A DNA stretch of 64,000 nt from Heliocidaris erythrogramma (GCA_025617745.1 CM046869.1:16449168-16513167); one strand, 5' to 3'; positions 22,300 to 33,216 are shown, counted from the first letter of the stretch. Program-made: numbers and translations. Notes: generated by a model not told the origin, from the sequence alone.

Positions 22300-24100
22300 T
22301 ACATACGTTAAACTTCCGCAATAATTCTTGCGATCCATACATGTCCTTAAAAATGCATTGCCATCTTAATATCGGAAGAAATAAAGCGCATTTGGTGCGC
22401 AAAACTGATTATCATTTGTTAATAATTATTATCAATCATATCGTGCATTTTTCATGTATTGATCATTCTCATCAGTGAATTTATTTAAGGGCAACACAAA
22501 TATATATCGGCCGTCATTTATTTCATCTGTCTATACTGTAGTAATATTAATATTATTTCATTGGACAATCGTCCAAATCTGTATCATCTAGCGAGTGTAA
22601 TTTAATTTCATCTGACGATCATTACTTTATTTCATATGATGAGCTTCAATTTCTTTCACCATTAAACTTCCGCATAATTCTTGCGATCCATACATGACAT
22701 TAAAAACAAAAATCAGCTATTTGTTGCGTCCTAATATCGGAAGAAATAAAGCGCATTTTTTCACCCGGCGATCATCACTTCGTTCAATCTGGCAATCGTA
22801 TTCTTTTTTCATCTGTTTATACTATAGTAATATTAATATTATTTATTTGGGCGATCGTAAATCTGTATCATCTAGCGAGTGTAATTTAATTTCATCTGAC
22901 GATCATTACTTTATTTCATATGATGAACTTCAATTTCTTTCACCATTAAACTTCCGCATAATTCTTGCGATCCACACATGTCATTAAAAACAAAAATCAA
23001 CTATTTGTTGCGTCCTAATATCGGAAGAAATGTAAAGCGCATTTGGCGCTCAAAACTGATTATCATTTGTTAATATTATCAATCATATCGTGCATTTTCC
23101 ATGTATTGATCATTCTCATCAGTGAATTTATTTAAGGGCAACACAAATATATATCGGCCGTCATTTATTTCATCTGTCTATACTGTAGTAATATTAATAT
23201 TATTTCATTGGACAATCGTCCAAATCTGTATCATCTAGCGAGTGTAATTTAATTTCATCTGACGATCATTACTTTATTTCATATGATGAGCTTCAATTTC
23301 TTTCACCATTAAACTTCCGCATAATTCTTGCGATCCATACATGTCATTAAAAACAAAAATCAGCTATTTGTTGCGTCCTAATATCGGAAGAAATAAAGCG
23401 CATTTTTTCACCCGGCGATCATCACTTCGTTCAATCTGGCAATCGTATTCTTTTTTCATCTGTTTATACTATAGTAATATTAATATTATTTATTTGGGCG
23501 ATCGTAAATCTGTATCATCTAGCGAGTGTAATTTAATTTCATCTGACGATCATTACTTTATTTCATATGATGAACTTCAATTTCTTTCACCATTAAACTT
23601 CCGCATAATTCTTGCGATCCACACATGTCATTAAAAACAAAAATCAACTATTTGTTGCGTCCTAATATCGGAAGAAATGTAAAGCGCATTTGGCGCTCAA
23701 AACTGATTATCATTTGTTAATATTATCAATCATATCGTGCATTTTCCATGTATTGATCATTCTCATCAGTGAATTTATTTAAGGGCAACAAAAATATATA
23801 TCGGCCGTCATTTATTTCATCTGTCTATACTGTAGTAATATTAATATTATTTCATTGGACAATCGTCCAAATCTGTATCATCTAGCGAGTGTAATTTAAT
23901 TTCATCTGACGATCATTACTTTATTTCATATGATGAACTTCAATTTCTTTCACCATTAAACTTCCGCATAATTCTTGCGATCCATACATGTCATTAAAAA
24001 CAAATATCAGCTACTTGTTGCGTCCTAATATCGGAAGAAATAATGCGCATTCTTTCACCCGGCGATCATCACATCGTTCAATCTGGAAATCGTATTCCTT
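22300..24100. repeat. Higher-order tandem repeat, about 647-bp period
   Basis: About 2.7 units of a 647-650 bp repeat, each itself made of two related halves (about 286 and 361 bp) that start with ATTAAACTTCCGCATAATTC. Landmarks fall at about 22660, 22946, 23307, 23593 and 23957. Neighbouring units are nearly identical, including a 97-codon open frame repeated without change at 22694 and 23341. That frame is most likely an accident of repeat homogeneity and not a gene. Confidence 0.85.
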
Positions 24101-24592
24101 TTTCATCTAACGGTCGACGCTGTATCTTATCTGGTGACCGTCGCTTACAATATTCTTAAATAAAGCGAATTCACTATAGTATATGGCATCAACTTGAATC
24201 TTCAAAAATAATTCTTCCGAGCCTTACAGTCAAAGAAAGGGAAATACTTTGAAATGAGATTATACATGTATCATGCCGGCATGATCGATATCGCAATAAA
24301 TGAAGCACCTTCGATCGCGCTGCGCATCCTTGGCTGTCCCGTTCATGATTTTTAATCACCGCATTCTGGGACCATGCCATGTCGACAACAAAGGGACATT
24401 TCCAGAATGCTCCCAGAATGCTTCCAGAATGCTTTCAGAATGCCCCTTTGTTCGGCAACACAAAAGACGCCGATCGGCCGGAAATTTGAGAACGCGACTA
24501 GAATGGGGATATTCCCGACCCATTCTGGAATGCTTGATGACCCCATTCCGGATGCATTCTGAATGGTCGATGAATTTGGATGGTCTCCCTAA

Positions 24593-25035
24593 CAGTTTCC
24601 GTATATTTGTCCTTTTCTTGTTAGATTCCATTAATTGTGTAAAGTACCTCGTGTCTCTTTCCCCGCTTTCATAAAAAGTAGCTCTGGATCTGATTTTAAG
24701 TCCCTCACTTATGTAATCATAGCATGCCTTCAGCTCTGTCTTTTTACTTTCTAATAAATCTATTTTTTCTCTATTCATATCTGTTAAATTATTTTGGATG
24801 TGATTTATTTCTTTTTCTAGTTCCAGAATTTGATCTCTTCGTTTTTTAGCCTTTTCCTTCGAAAATTTCCTGGAAAAATTATTTATTTTCATTTTCAAAA
24901 AATCCCACAAAACTCTCTTATCTTTTATTTCATTTTGGTATGTTTGTTTCAAATTAATAATTTCTTCTTTCATTTGCTTAGTGTATTCATTGTCTGTACA
25001 TAAACTGTTATTAAATTTCCAATATGTGCCTTTAA
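24593..25035 (-). CDS. LINE ORF2 linker between endonuclease and RT
   Basis: An open frame on the minus strand whose native part starts after the foldback insertion and ends at the Harbinger-like insertion. It encodes KLKGTYWKFNNSLCTD, the conserved WxFNNSLL-type segment that follows the endonuclease in L1-like ORF2 proteins. A long charged coiled-coil-like stretch (Lys/Glu-rich) and RSRATFYESGERDTRYFTQL, which precedes the RT, come next. Both ends are open and in frame with the neighbouring LINE blocks once the insertions are removed. Confidence 0.85.
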
Positions 25036-25054
25036 GTTTTGAAGGGGGCATCTC

Positions 25055-25620
25055 GTTTTTCCGAAGGTTCGTATTTCCGAAACACTAATTTCCCATGCCT
25101 GGGGGTTCATAATTCCGAAAATGAAAAAGGGTTCGTAATTCCGAACATTTGTTGCATTATTCCGAAGGTTCGTTATTCCGAAGGTTCGTTTATCCGACGG
25201 TTCGTTTATCCGAAGGTTCATAATTCCGAAAATGAAATAGGGTTCATATTTCCGAAGGTTCGTATTTCCGAAAATGAAAAAGGGCTCATAATTCCGAAGG
25301 TTCGTATTTCCGAAAATGAAAAAGGGTTCGTATTTCCGAAAATGAAAAAGGGTTCGTATTTCCGAAAATGAAATAAGGTTCGTATTTCCGAAAATGAAAA
25401 AGGGTTCGTATTTCCGAAAATGAAAAAGGGTTCGTATTTCCGAAAATGAAATAAGGTTCGTATTTCCGAAAATGAAAAAGGGTTCGTATTTCCGAAAATG
25501 AAATAAGGTTCGTATTTCCGAAAATGAAAAAGGGTTCGTATTTCCGAAAATGAAATAGGGTTCGTATTTCCGAAAATGAAAAAGGGTTCGTATTTCCGAA
25601 AAATGAAATAGGGTTCATAA
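25055..25620 (+). repeat. Left arm: GGTTCGTATTTCCGAA arrays
   Basis: The outer part is a 16-bp repeat (GGTTCGTATTTCCGAA and variants TTATT, TTTAT). The inner part is a 26-bp repeat that adds AATGAAAAAG or AATGAAATAG. About 25 units, with two alternating inner variants (AAAAAG and AAATAG/AAATAAG). Confidence 0.9.
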
Positions 25621-28548
25621 TTCCTGGAAAAAAAAGCAAATTCGTCAGGAGCAGAGGTGTAGCAATGGGGGGGGGGGGGGGGGGGAGGGAACGCCCCACC
25701 CCTCCCTCATCGGATGGCGAAAAAATCAGAAAAAAAGAAAGAAAATGGAATAGGAAAGAAGACGGTTGGACTGTACAAATGATTAATGGTTTTACTCATA
25801 AATACGAACCTACCATTTTTCATTTACATTTATTATATGACCTTCAAATGTTACGTAACACCATACCCGGGAATACACACACATTTTGTATCAAAAGATA
25901 CATTACACTCTAAAGAAAAAGTCATAAGGTCGCGCGGCAAGCCCTTTAAAACTATCAGCGGTGGGGGGGGGGGGGGGCGGGGGGCGCTAATTGCCCTCCA
26001 GTCCTATTTGGATTAAAGGAATGTGAAAGAAAGATGAGTCTCGTCCGGGTCTGAGATACAAAACTGTATTTGGGCAGCCATGTTCATCGTTAATCTCATC
26101 TCAAAGTTCTTCTTTCTTCATCCTGTCGCTTTCTTCTTTGTTTTCCTTTCGCTTTTTTCTTATAATCTATTTATTCCCATATGCATATACGAATTTCAGT
26201 GTTGAAAAAATCGGAATTAGGTTTTCTGTTTTCTTTCCTTTTTTCTTCTTTTTCTCTCTTTTTTCCCTTCTAACCTCTAATGAATCTTTTCACCTTTTTC
26301 TTTTCTCCTTTCTCTTCCCTCTCCCTCCTTTTTGCCCACATAGTGGCGCATATACTGACAGCAATGTTGAATATGAAAGGGGGAGTGACATCCCAACACC
26401 CACCCCTGCCCCCACCCCCTTTTAGCAAGGCCCATGATAGGGGTGGGGTAGGAAAATTTATATATCTTATCATAAGTCATAAGCCTGATCATGTGATCTC
26501 ACATTGTGCAGTACGCAGTTATCTTTATAAAGTTCATATAATGGAACTTAATACAATAACTACGTGTATTTGAGGGCCTCGTGTTTGAAACCAAGTGGAT
26601 GCGGTCACCATGCCCCTCGAAGTGACTTAAAACCGTCGTTCCACTGTTTGCTTACTTTATACAAACATAAATTATCGAGTAATCGCAGATATAGGTTAAC
26701 TATAATTTTTATAATTACAGGGGCCGCATAACTCCCTTTTTTTAAGTAGGGGGGGGGGGGCTGACACATCTTTCCCGAAAATCCACCATTATGTTTCTAC
26801 ATTTTCTAAATTTTATGAGCGAGCGAAGAGAGCGGGGAAAGAATTAACCTACAATTTTATTTTGTCAAAGAAATACACGAGAAAGGTTTATGTACATGAC
26901 CACCTCCTATACTTGATAATTATGTCGGATTTCGGGCACTTTGCAACACGAATATGTGTATATTTGCTGAACGAGGCATCCAAGAAAAGTTTAAGTTTTA
27001 CGAACGAACGAGAAAAAAGGACACTTTATCATCTTTAAATGCTATCAACAAAAGACACTTACAAACATTATTATAAGAAGTATATATGTGCTCCTTAATA
27101 TTTTACCTGAAATGATATATCTTAACACTCTCATTTTTACGTATAAGTTACCCAGTTTATTTGATGACAGTCATGTTCACTCTTAATTCATCTGTGTATT
27201 CATATAATACCCGTCAATCTGTCAATCTACAATGTTTCACCAACCTAAGGTTTTCTCTACTTTAAATTCATTTGGCATTAAAGCTATGGTCACAACCCAC
27301 AAAATTAGCCTGCAATGGGAGTAAAATATGATGTTATGTTTTGCATAATGAATTTATATAGTCAAATAATTTTACACATTCATGCATACTAAATGAAAAA
27401 AATTACGTGTTAAAAAATTGCCTTATTTTAGTAGCCAGCCTTAGCATAATATGCTTTGGACACTATAATTTTCATTATGGATATGTAGAAATTTGGATCC
27501 ACTGGATATGTGTTTTGAGGTTGACAGATAGAAATAGGCCCATGGTTACAAAACTCTAGTAATCATTAGGATCATTTGAATGTAATTAAGATTCTATCAT
27601 CATCTGAAAAGGAAAGTGAGTTCAGCATTATCACATTATATTACTTGTGAATAATAGACGTCATTAATAGACGTCCATATGCACTCGTCAATGTTCATCA
27701 AAAGATAATTCTTGTATGCAATGTAAATCATATCACAATATATAACTAAAAAGAGCAAAATAGGAGGTAAAGATCAGAATCCAGAACTTTAGTAACTCCC
27801 AGTGTGGGTGATAGCAGGGGCGGTGGAGCGTCTTTCAAAATGGGTGGGGGCACCAACAAAAGGGGCACTTTGGGGGCAAAGGGCACCTACAAAGGGTGAA
27901 AAAATTGCGGGAAACGCCACTTTGAGCTGAGACAATAGTATATTGCTTTCGTTGGTGTCCCCACCCATTAATACACTATCGAATATCATTTTCGACACAT
28001 TATTGTTTATGTCTTAGCATGGTTCTAGATGAAAAAGAAAAAAAAAAGAAAAAAAAAATATTTTACAGTTGAGTGCAATGATCTGATTATTCATATTGAA
28101 GATATTTTGAATAACAGCGATTTTCCTAATAATTATGATAAAAATGGGAAATGCGAGCGAGCGTAGCCAGCGAGCTTTAAAAAAATTAGAAAGAAATTGT
28201 CGTTCTTCCTGTTTTGATGTAAGGGCACTGCTCATTCTTGTATAACTGCCCCCTGCTCCACTGCCTCTCATTATGCTGATATCAGTAGGGGATCGGAATC
28301 TATTATATAGGAAGCCTCTCTGAGCTAGGTAGGCCTATGTGGTTCTTTTGTGGACGTTCGGGCTCAATTTGTAAGCGACATCGGAGTATATACGAACAAT
28401 ATATTAAATACATATATAGGTATATAGGTATAGGGCACTTATCACAAGACAAAGCGGGCACTTATCAATAGCAGTGACTCCTTTATGAACTCTCTGTAAT
28501 ATTATGTTGTTGTTTTGGGGACCGGAGGGGAGGGCTTGTAGAGTCATC
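25621..28548. other. Interior of the foldback element, no gene
   Basis: Non-coding DNA with poly-G and poly-pyrimidine tracts. Short ORFs here match nothing recognised. Confidence 0.45.
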
Positions 28549-28699
28549 TACAGAGCCATATTACAGACTTCGGCCAACTCGGTTTATTTGGGCACATGGC
28601 GTATATTCCTTTGTTTAGTGCTTGCCTAACAAAGCAACAAGCGCCATATTGCTACCTACATGGAGCCGAGTTGGCCAAACTCTGTAATAGATGGCTCTG
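28549..28699. mobile_element. Hairpin MITE, about 150 bp
   Basis: Inverted arms of about 40 bp: AGAGCCAT-(2-4 nt)-TTACAGA followed by GGCCAACTCGG on the left, and the reverse complement on the right. Nested in the foldback interior. Confidence 0.65.
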
Positions 28700-29439
28700 A
28701 GGGCTAGGGAAGCAGGACGCCCCACCTTATTTTTAGTTTACACTTTTCATAGTATACTTTTTTAATCACAATTTATGTTCACGAAGTAATTACATCTTAA
28801 AGATAATAAAGTGTCAATGTTTGGCTCGCTGGAATCCAGCAGCGTGGTGCCCGAACATCCTTTTATTTTGGGAAGCGAGATGGTCGGCTAAAATCATTAT
28901 TCTATAGACAATATCTCCTTTTTTTTACTTGCTCACTAGCGCGTAAGATTTAGAAACGGAATAGTTTGGGACAGGGAACGCCCTTCATTAGGGCGAGTGA
29001 AGTGCCCAAATATTCCATATTCGGCAGTAGGGTTCAGTTATATTATTCATGGCTCATTATTACATGTTCTATATTTGTCTTTTGATGGCGAAATTGCATT
29101 TCCATTACAATAAAAAAGGGTTTCATGTTTTTCATGCAAATTGTACGAACGGGGAGTATGATATTCTGCCAAGAGGCATCAGCTCCCCCTTTCAAAAACA
29201 TTACGTGACCATTTTCTGCTTGTAAAGATCTACTTGGAACTTTGGTGTGTCTCATTTTCCAAAGCGGTATATAGATTATATAAATAACTTCAAGCCAATT
29301 TCGTTGTAGGAAATTTAATCCGGAATCCGATCATTCACTTTCTTCAATACATCAGTATGTATTTTAATCACCGAAGTAATATCATTTTATGAGAAATGAA
29401 ACATGTATTCCTGAGGCGCTCGCTCTCCACGCTCGCTCA

Positions 29440-29635
29440 CAAATATTGGTTATTATAATAGGAACAATTATAATAATGATAATAATATTAATAATAATAA
29501 CAATAATGATGATAATAATAATAATTATAATAATAATAATCATAATAATGATAATATTGATAGGAATTACGATAATAATGGCTATTTCTCTGGATTTTAT
29601 TATAATTGTTATCATCATTGTTATGATTATTGAGT
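29440..29635. repeat. ATA/ATT microsatellite
   Basis: An imperfect AATAAT-type trinucleotide tract of almost 200 bp next to the right arm of the foldback element. Confidence 0.9.
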
Positions 29636-29717
29636 ACGACATGAATATCTTTACACTTGGCCGTCTTTCCCCTCCTCCCTATCCAAAATACGGATTGACC
29701 GCGTATTCTCTGAATTT

Positions 29718-30158
29718 AAACCCTTTTTCATTTTCGGAAATACGAACCCTTTTTCATTTTCGGAAATACGAACCCTATTTCATTTTCGGAAATACGAACC
29801 CTTTTTCATTTTCGGAAATACGAACCCTATTTCATTTTCGGAAATACGAACCCTATTTCATTTTCGGAAATACGAACCCTTTTTCATTTTCGGAAATACG
29901 AACCCTTTTTCATTTTCGGAAATACGAACCCTATTTCATTTTCGGAAATACGAACCCTTTTTCATTTTCGGAAATACGAACCCTTTTTCATTTTCGGAAA
30001 TACGAACCTTCGGAATTATGAACCCTATTTCATTTTCGGAAAAAAGAACCTTCGGAAAAACGAACCTTCGGAGTAACGAACCTTCGGAATAACGAACCTT
30101 CGGAATTATGAACCTTCGGAAAAACGAACCTTCGGAAATACGAACCTTCGGAAAAACG
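29718..30158 (-). repeat. Right arm: inverted GGTTCGTATTTCCGAA arrays
   Basis: Mirror image of 25055-25620: the same 26-bp inner unit and 16-bp outer unit in reverse complement, with the same two inner variants in a different order. Variant order and copy number differ between arms, so arms have expanded independently. Confidence 0.9.
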
Positions 30159-30177
30159 ACATGTAACCGTTTTGAAG

Positions 30178-30949
30178 ATGATGCAGTAGACTTATTGTAC
30201 ATTTGAAAGATAACTGCCGAATGGTCTGGCGCTATAGACGGGATTATGTTACATTTTAAAACTATTTCCTTTAACTTTTCAGTAATAAACCAATAATCAA
30301 GCCGGCTTTGCATAAAGGGATTAACTTGACTAAAAGTGAATTGCTTCTTAAAACCATTTAATTCCCTCCAAATGTCTATTAGATTTAAATTACCCAGGAA
30401 ATTATCGAAATTCTTGTGAAATGAAGACTTGAACTGTCGTTTATTATTTCCCATGTAGTCTAAGTCAATATTCCTTACTAAATTGAAATCTCCCCCAATA
30501 ATGAGTGGGATGTCTTGATCATGTTTTTCTTTTAGAATTCCATTTAATTTATGCAAGACTGTATTCCGTTCTAGAGTTTTCCCCTGAACCGGAAAATATA
30601 CATTAACTATAATAAGCCTTATTCCTTGTAAAATACATTCCATAATGATGTACCTCCCTTCTTCATCCGTTTTTATATCTAAAATCTGAATCTCTAATTT
30701 AGAATTAATTAAAACAGTGACCCCTCGACTATGATTTGTTCCGTGACTAAAATATAACTTTCCGTCCCACACTAACCCCCATTCGTCTTCAATATCCCTT
30801 GTACTAAATGTCTCTTGTAAAAAGAATACATCTGCTTGCTTATCCTTCAACCAAGTAAATATTCTCTCTCTTTTTATCTTATCTCTCAACCCTTTAACAT
30901 TCAAAGATAGAAAGTTACAGTTAACAGAAAAACAGTTAAAGTCCATCAT
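30178..30949 (-). CDS. LINE ORF2 AP endonuclease domain
   Basis: N-terminal apurinic-type endonuclease of an L1/Tx1 LINE. Motifs: SLNVKGLRDKIKR near the start, VFFLQETF (catalytic Glu), a SRGVTVLI segment, LIIGGDFNLV (catalytic Asp/Asn) and the C-terminal SIAPDHSAVIF (catalytic Asp-His). The frame starts with Met-Met at 30949 and is open until the foldback insertion; residues read beyond 30178 come from the inserted repeat. It nicks target DNA to prime reverse transcription. The upstream ORF stop (TGA) overlaps the ORF2 start as ATGA. Confidence 0.9.
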
Positions 30950-31287
30950 GGATCTCGGTTAAGGAGACTCCTCCCCTTTACAAAAAATGCCAGAGATGTC
31001 GAGGCAGAAGCATGTTTTTGAATTGAGCCTTTGCTAAAGAATTTACAATAATCCAAAAATGTATTCAAGGTTACTCTAAGAAAGACTAACGCTATGAGCA
31101 TAGAAATTAGCGGACGCCACCCCCTTAAAAGAAAAAAAAGTATCCCCAACTGATTGGATAAAAAGGCAGTACCAACTACCCTAAAAAAACACAAAGAAAT
31201 CAAACAAATAACATACCTAACTAGACCAATTATGTACATCCCATAGACCATCGCAAATAAAAACACACAAAAAAAAAACCCGCCCAC
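30946..31287 (-). CDS. Hydrophobic ORF upstream of LINE ORF2, doubtful
   Basis: A 113-codon frame rich in Phe, Leu, Ile and Val with two or three possible membrane segments. It ends in a four-base ATGA overlap with the ORF2 start. It does not resemble the coiled-coil or zinc-knuckle ORF1 proteins known for L1/Tx1 elements. It may be a chance frame in the 5' leader. The overlap geometry is the only argument for a real upstream ORF. Confidence 0.2.
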   Translation of the reverse strand: MGGFFFCVFLFAMVYGMYIIGLVRYVICLISLCFFRVVGTAFLSNQLGILFFLLRGWRPLISMLIALVFLRVTLNTFLDYCKFFSKGSIQKHASASTSLAFFVKGRSLLNRDP

Positions 31288-31300
31288 AGTTCACCCCTTT

Positions 31301-31798
31301 TCCTTGAGTTGAACTATTTTAGACAATCTATAGACATTCCTAACTATCTGAAAACCAAATAAACGACATCTCGTATAGGTATTGAAGTGCATTCCTCCAT
31401 TATTAACCCCTCCCTACTACCATCAAACCAACTGCCATGAAAGAATGACATTATCCCAGAAAAATCTCATCTAAATTACTAAACAGACAGGTCTATTATT
31501 TTATTCGACATACCTAAAATTTTGGTTGTATCAAATTGACATAACACATGCAAATTTTTGCAAGACAGTCAATGACCTTTAAGTTTCATGAAAAAGTCTT
31601 TATCTATTAATAAAATGAATTAATTGCCATGAAAATACTATTTGAGCTATTTGGCGATACCGCCCGAATGTACTTACATTCAAATATTCAGTAGACTGCA
31701 ATAATACAATTCATTTGAATGTTATGTCCTTATCGAAAGACATAGTTGTAAGTCATTCAAGAATGACCACAAAAAGGAAAACTTCTTCAGTAAAGTCT
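31301..31798. other. Unassigned, possible LINE leader
   Basis: AT-rich DNA with no recognisable gene between the LINE and the satellite field. The 5' end of the LINE may lie here. Confidence 0.35.
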
Positions 31799-32602
31799 GA
31801 ATGAGGGCAGCATCACCAAACAGTAAAGATGTGTAGATTATACCAAGATACATCTCCATACAAAATTTGAAAGAAATCCATCAAGAAATGTGGCCTGCAG
31901 AGTGAACTCACGCCATCCCTTGAAGTATGACCTTTGACCCTATAAAAGACGGAACACTGGTGGCAGCATCACCAAAAACTACAGGCTTTTAGATTACACC
32001 AAGGGACACCTTCATGCCAAATTTGAACGAAATCCGTCAAGAAATGCAGAAGTAAGAGTGCAAGAAATGGAAAAATGACCTTTGACCCTATAAAGGACGG
32101 AACAATGAGGGCAGCATCACGAAAAATTAAACATGTGTAGATTATACCAAGATACATCTCCATACAAAATTTGAACAAAATCCATTGAGAAATGTGGCCT
32201 GCAGAGTGCACTCACGACATGTCCTGAAGTATGACCTTTGACCCTATAAAAGACGGAACACTGGGGGCAGCATCACCAAAATCTATAGGGTTCCAGATTT
32301 TACCAAGAGACACCTTCATACAAAATTTGAACAAAATCCGTTGAGAAATGTGACCGCTAGAGCGCACACAAACTTTCCCCAAAAATATGGCCTTTTACCC
32401 TATAAAAGACGGAACACTAGGGGCAGCATCACCAGAAACTATAGGGGTCCAGATTTTACCAAGATACACGTCCATAGGAAGTCTGAAAGAAATTCGTCGA
32501 GAAATGTGACCGCTAGAGCGCACACAAGAATGTGACGCGGCGGCGGCGGCGGCGAAACGCTGCTGAATCCAAAGTATCCTCCGGCATACTGCCGGGGGAT
32601 AC
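31799..32602. repeat. Satellite-like tandem repeat ending in a CGG tract and hairpin
   Basis: About five units of roughly 150 bp, the same family as 9283-9828 (GACCTTTGACCCTATAAAAG, GGAACACTGGNGGCAGCATC). The right end is distinct: a (CGG)n tract, CGAAACGCTGCTGAATCC, and a 12-bp-stem hairpin TATCCTCCGGCA / TGCCGGGGGATA just before the boundary at 32602. A terminal hairpin suggests a Helitron-like 3' end, but a CTRR end is not seen. Confidence 0.65.
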
Positions 32603-32926
32603 AATTATGTAAAATTCTAATGTAAGTAGCATTCTATGACAATGAATTGTGCATATATAAAGATGAAAGTTGATATTTTACCGGATTTAAGACGCCTTTT
32701 TATCTTATCACGCAACCCTGTTTCAGTGGCAAGAAGCACACGCTTACAGAACATAACAATCATAACAATAATTATGTAAAATTCTAATGTAAGTAGCATT
32801 CTATGACAATGAACTGTGCATATATAAAGATGAAAGTTGATATTTTACCGGATTTAAGACGCCTTTTTATCTTATCACGCAACCCTGTTTCAGTGGCAAG
32901 AAGCACACGCTGACAGAACAAGCAAA
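32603..32926. repeat. Tandem duplication, 167-bp unit
   Basis: Two near-identical direct copies (start near 32603 and 32770) spanning an exon-like segment. Copy differences are few, so the duplication is recent. The first copy begins exactly where the satellite field ends. Confidence 0.85.
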
Positions 32927-33023
32927 GGTCCTTCGCCCGTGATCTCCGGCAGACCTCGCGTTGCTTGCCCGGTGGGTTGTGTACAGCAGAATTTTTTTCT
33001 GACTTGGACGATGCAAATTTCAT
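32784..33023 (-). CDS. Exon-like ORF, KDLCLFCQ type, unknown
   Basis: A 79-codon frame on the minus strand that starts with a Met and is Lys/Arg/Ser-rich, with a short KDLCLFCQ motif and TGLRDKIKRRLKSG. A donor-like CCG|GTAAAATATC lies inside, so the likely coding part is 33023 to about 32850. The duplicated unit at 32603-32756 repeats the second half, preceded by a possible acceptor (TCTGTAAG). A CxxC start like this recalls N-terminal regions of repeated unknown proteins in marine invertebrates, but the evidence is thin. Confidence 0.3.
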   Translation of the reverse strand: MKFASSKSEKNSAVHNPPGKQREVCRRSRAKDLCLFCQRVLLATETGLRDKIKRRLKSGKISTFIFIYAQFIVIECYLH

Positions 33024-33157
33024 TGTGCTTGTAAAACTAATTATGTATTTGTTATGATGGTATTATTACGACCCATGTCTCCTACTATTTCTTAACACAC
33101 TTGGGCAAACCCACAAAATAGGGGCCAGATTTTTTCCAAGCTATTATAAGGCCAACC

Positions 33158-33216
33158 AATAACAACATGCAACAGGCAGGCCCAAATGTTTGGCTTGCCT
33201 GTTGCATGTTGTTATT
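33158..33216. repeat. 59-bp near-perfect palindrome
   Basis: 23-bp arms AATAACAACATGCAACAGG... with one mismatch, and a loop that is itself palindromic (CCAAATGTTTGG). Its right edge coincides with the start of the Helentron-like element. Confidence 0.8.

Larger units (their letters stand above)
18911..24589. mobile_element. Non-autonomous PIF/Harbinger-like element, 5.7 kb
   Basis: Perfect 47-bp TIRs beginning GGGAGACCATCCAAATTC, flanked by TAA at 18908-18910 and 24590-24592. A 3-bp TWA target duplication with GG-starting TIRs fits PIF/Harbinger. Both subterminal regions hold clusters of AGAATG words (18.95-19.13 kb and 24.39-24.57 kb), likely transposase-binding repeats. Neither a DDE transposase nor a Myb-like ORF is visible. 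The cargo is a smaller TIR element (20076-21440) and a higher-order tandem repeat (22300-24100). It inserted into the LINE ORF2 in a way that leaves the frame restorable, so it is younger than the LINE. The two TIRs being identical also points to recent movement. Confidence 0.8.
25045..30168. mobile_element. Foldback element with tandem-repeat arms, 5.1 kb
   Basis: Bounded by a perfect 9-bp duplication GTTTTGAAG (25036-25044 and 30169-30177) inside the LINE ORF2. Both ends begin with G-rich text followed by TCGTTTTTCCGAAGG, then long arms of short tandem repeats in opposite orientation. The design recalls sea-urchin TU foldback elements. The 9-bp TSD would also suit a Mutator-like transposase. 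No transposase ORF is present. The 4-kb interior holds a hairpin MITE, microsatellites and poly-G tracts. It inserted into an otherwise open LINE frame, so it is younger than the LINE. Confidence 0.8.
15841..31300 (-). mobile_element. L1/Tx1-type LINE, split by two large insertions
   Basis: A single LINE on the minus strand. The 5' side is near 30.95-31.3 kb (true start unclear) and the 3' A-rich tail near 15841. ORF2 lies in three blocks: endonuclease 30178-30949, linker 24593-25035, reverse transcriptase and tail 16359-18910. The insertions are a Harbinger-like element (18911-24589, TSD TAA) and a foldback element (25045-30168, TSD GTTTTGAAG). Without them and one TSD copy each, the reading frame continues exactly through both joints, giving ORF2 of about 1,250 codons, normal for L1-like LINEs. 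ORF1 was not recognised. The 3' end shows TTATG repeats before an A-rich tail. A 5'-truncated relative lies at 61949-63347. Confidence 0.85.

Noticed and set aside
22694-23634. Two identical 97-codon frames as tandem genes
   Set aside because: They lie in consecutive units of a 647-bp tandem array and are identical because the units are. Composition is AT-rich and no domain is visible.
25039-30021. Long repetitive Phe/Arg/Tyr-rich frames at both ends of the foldback element
   Set aside because: They are translations of the 26-bp arm repeat, which lacks stops in some frames. Not genes.
30946-31287. LINE ORF1
   Set aside because: Hydrophobic with none of the coiled-coil, RRM or zinc-knuckle features of known L1/Tx1 ORF1 proteins. 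Kept only as a doubtful frame.
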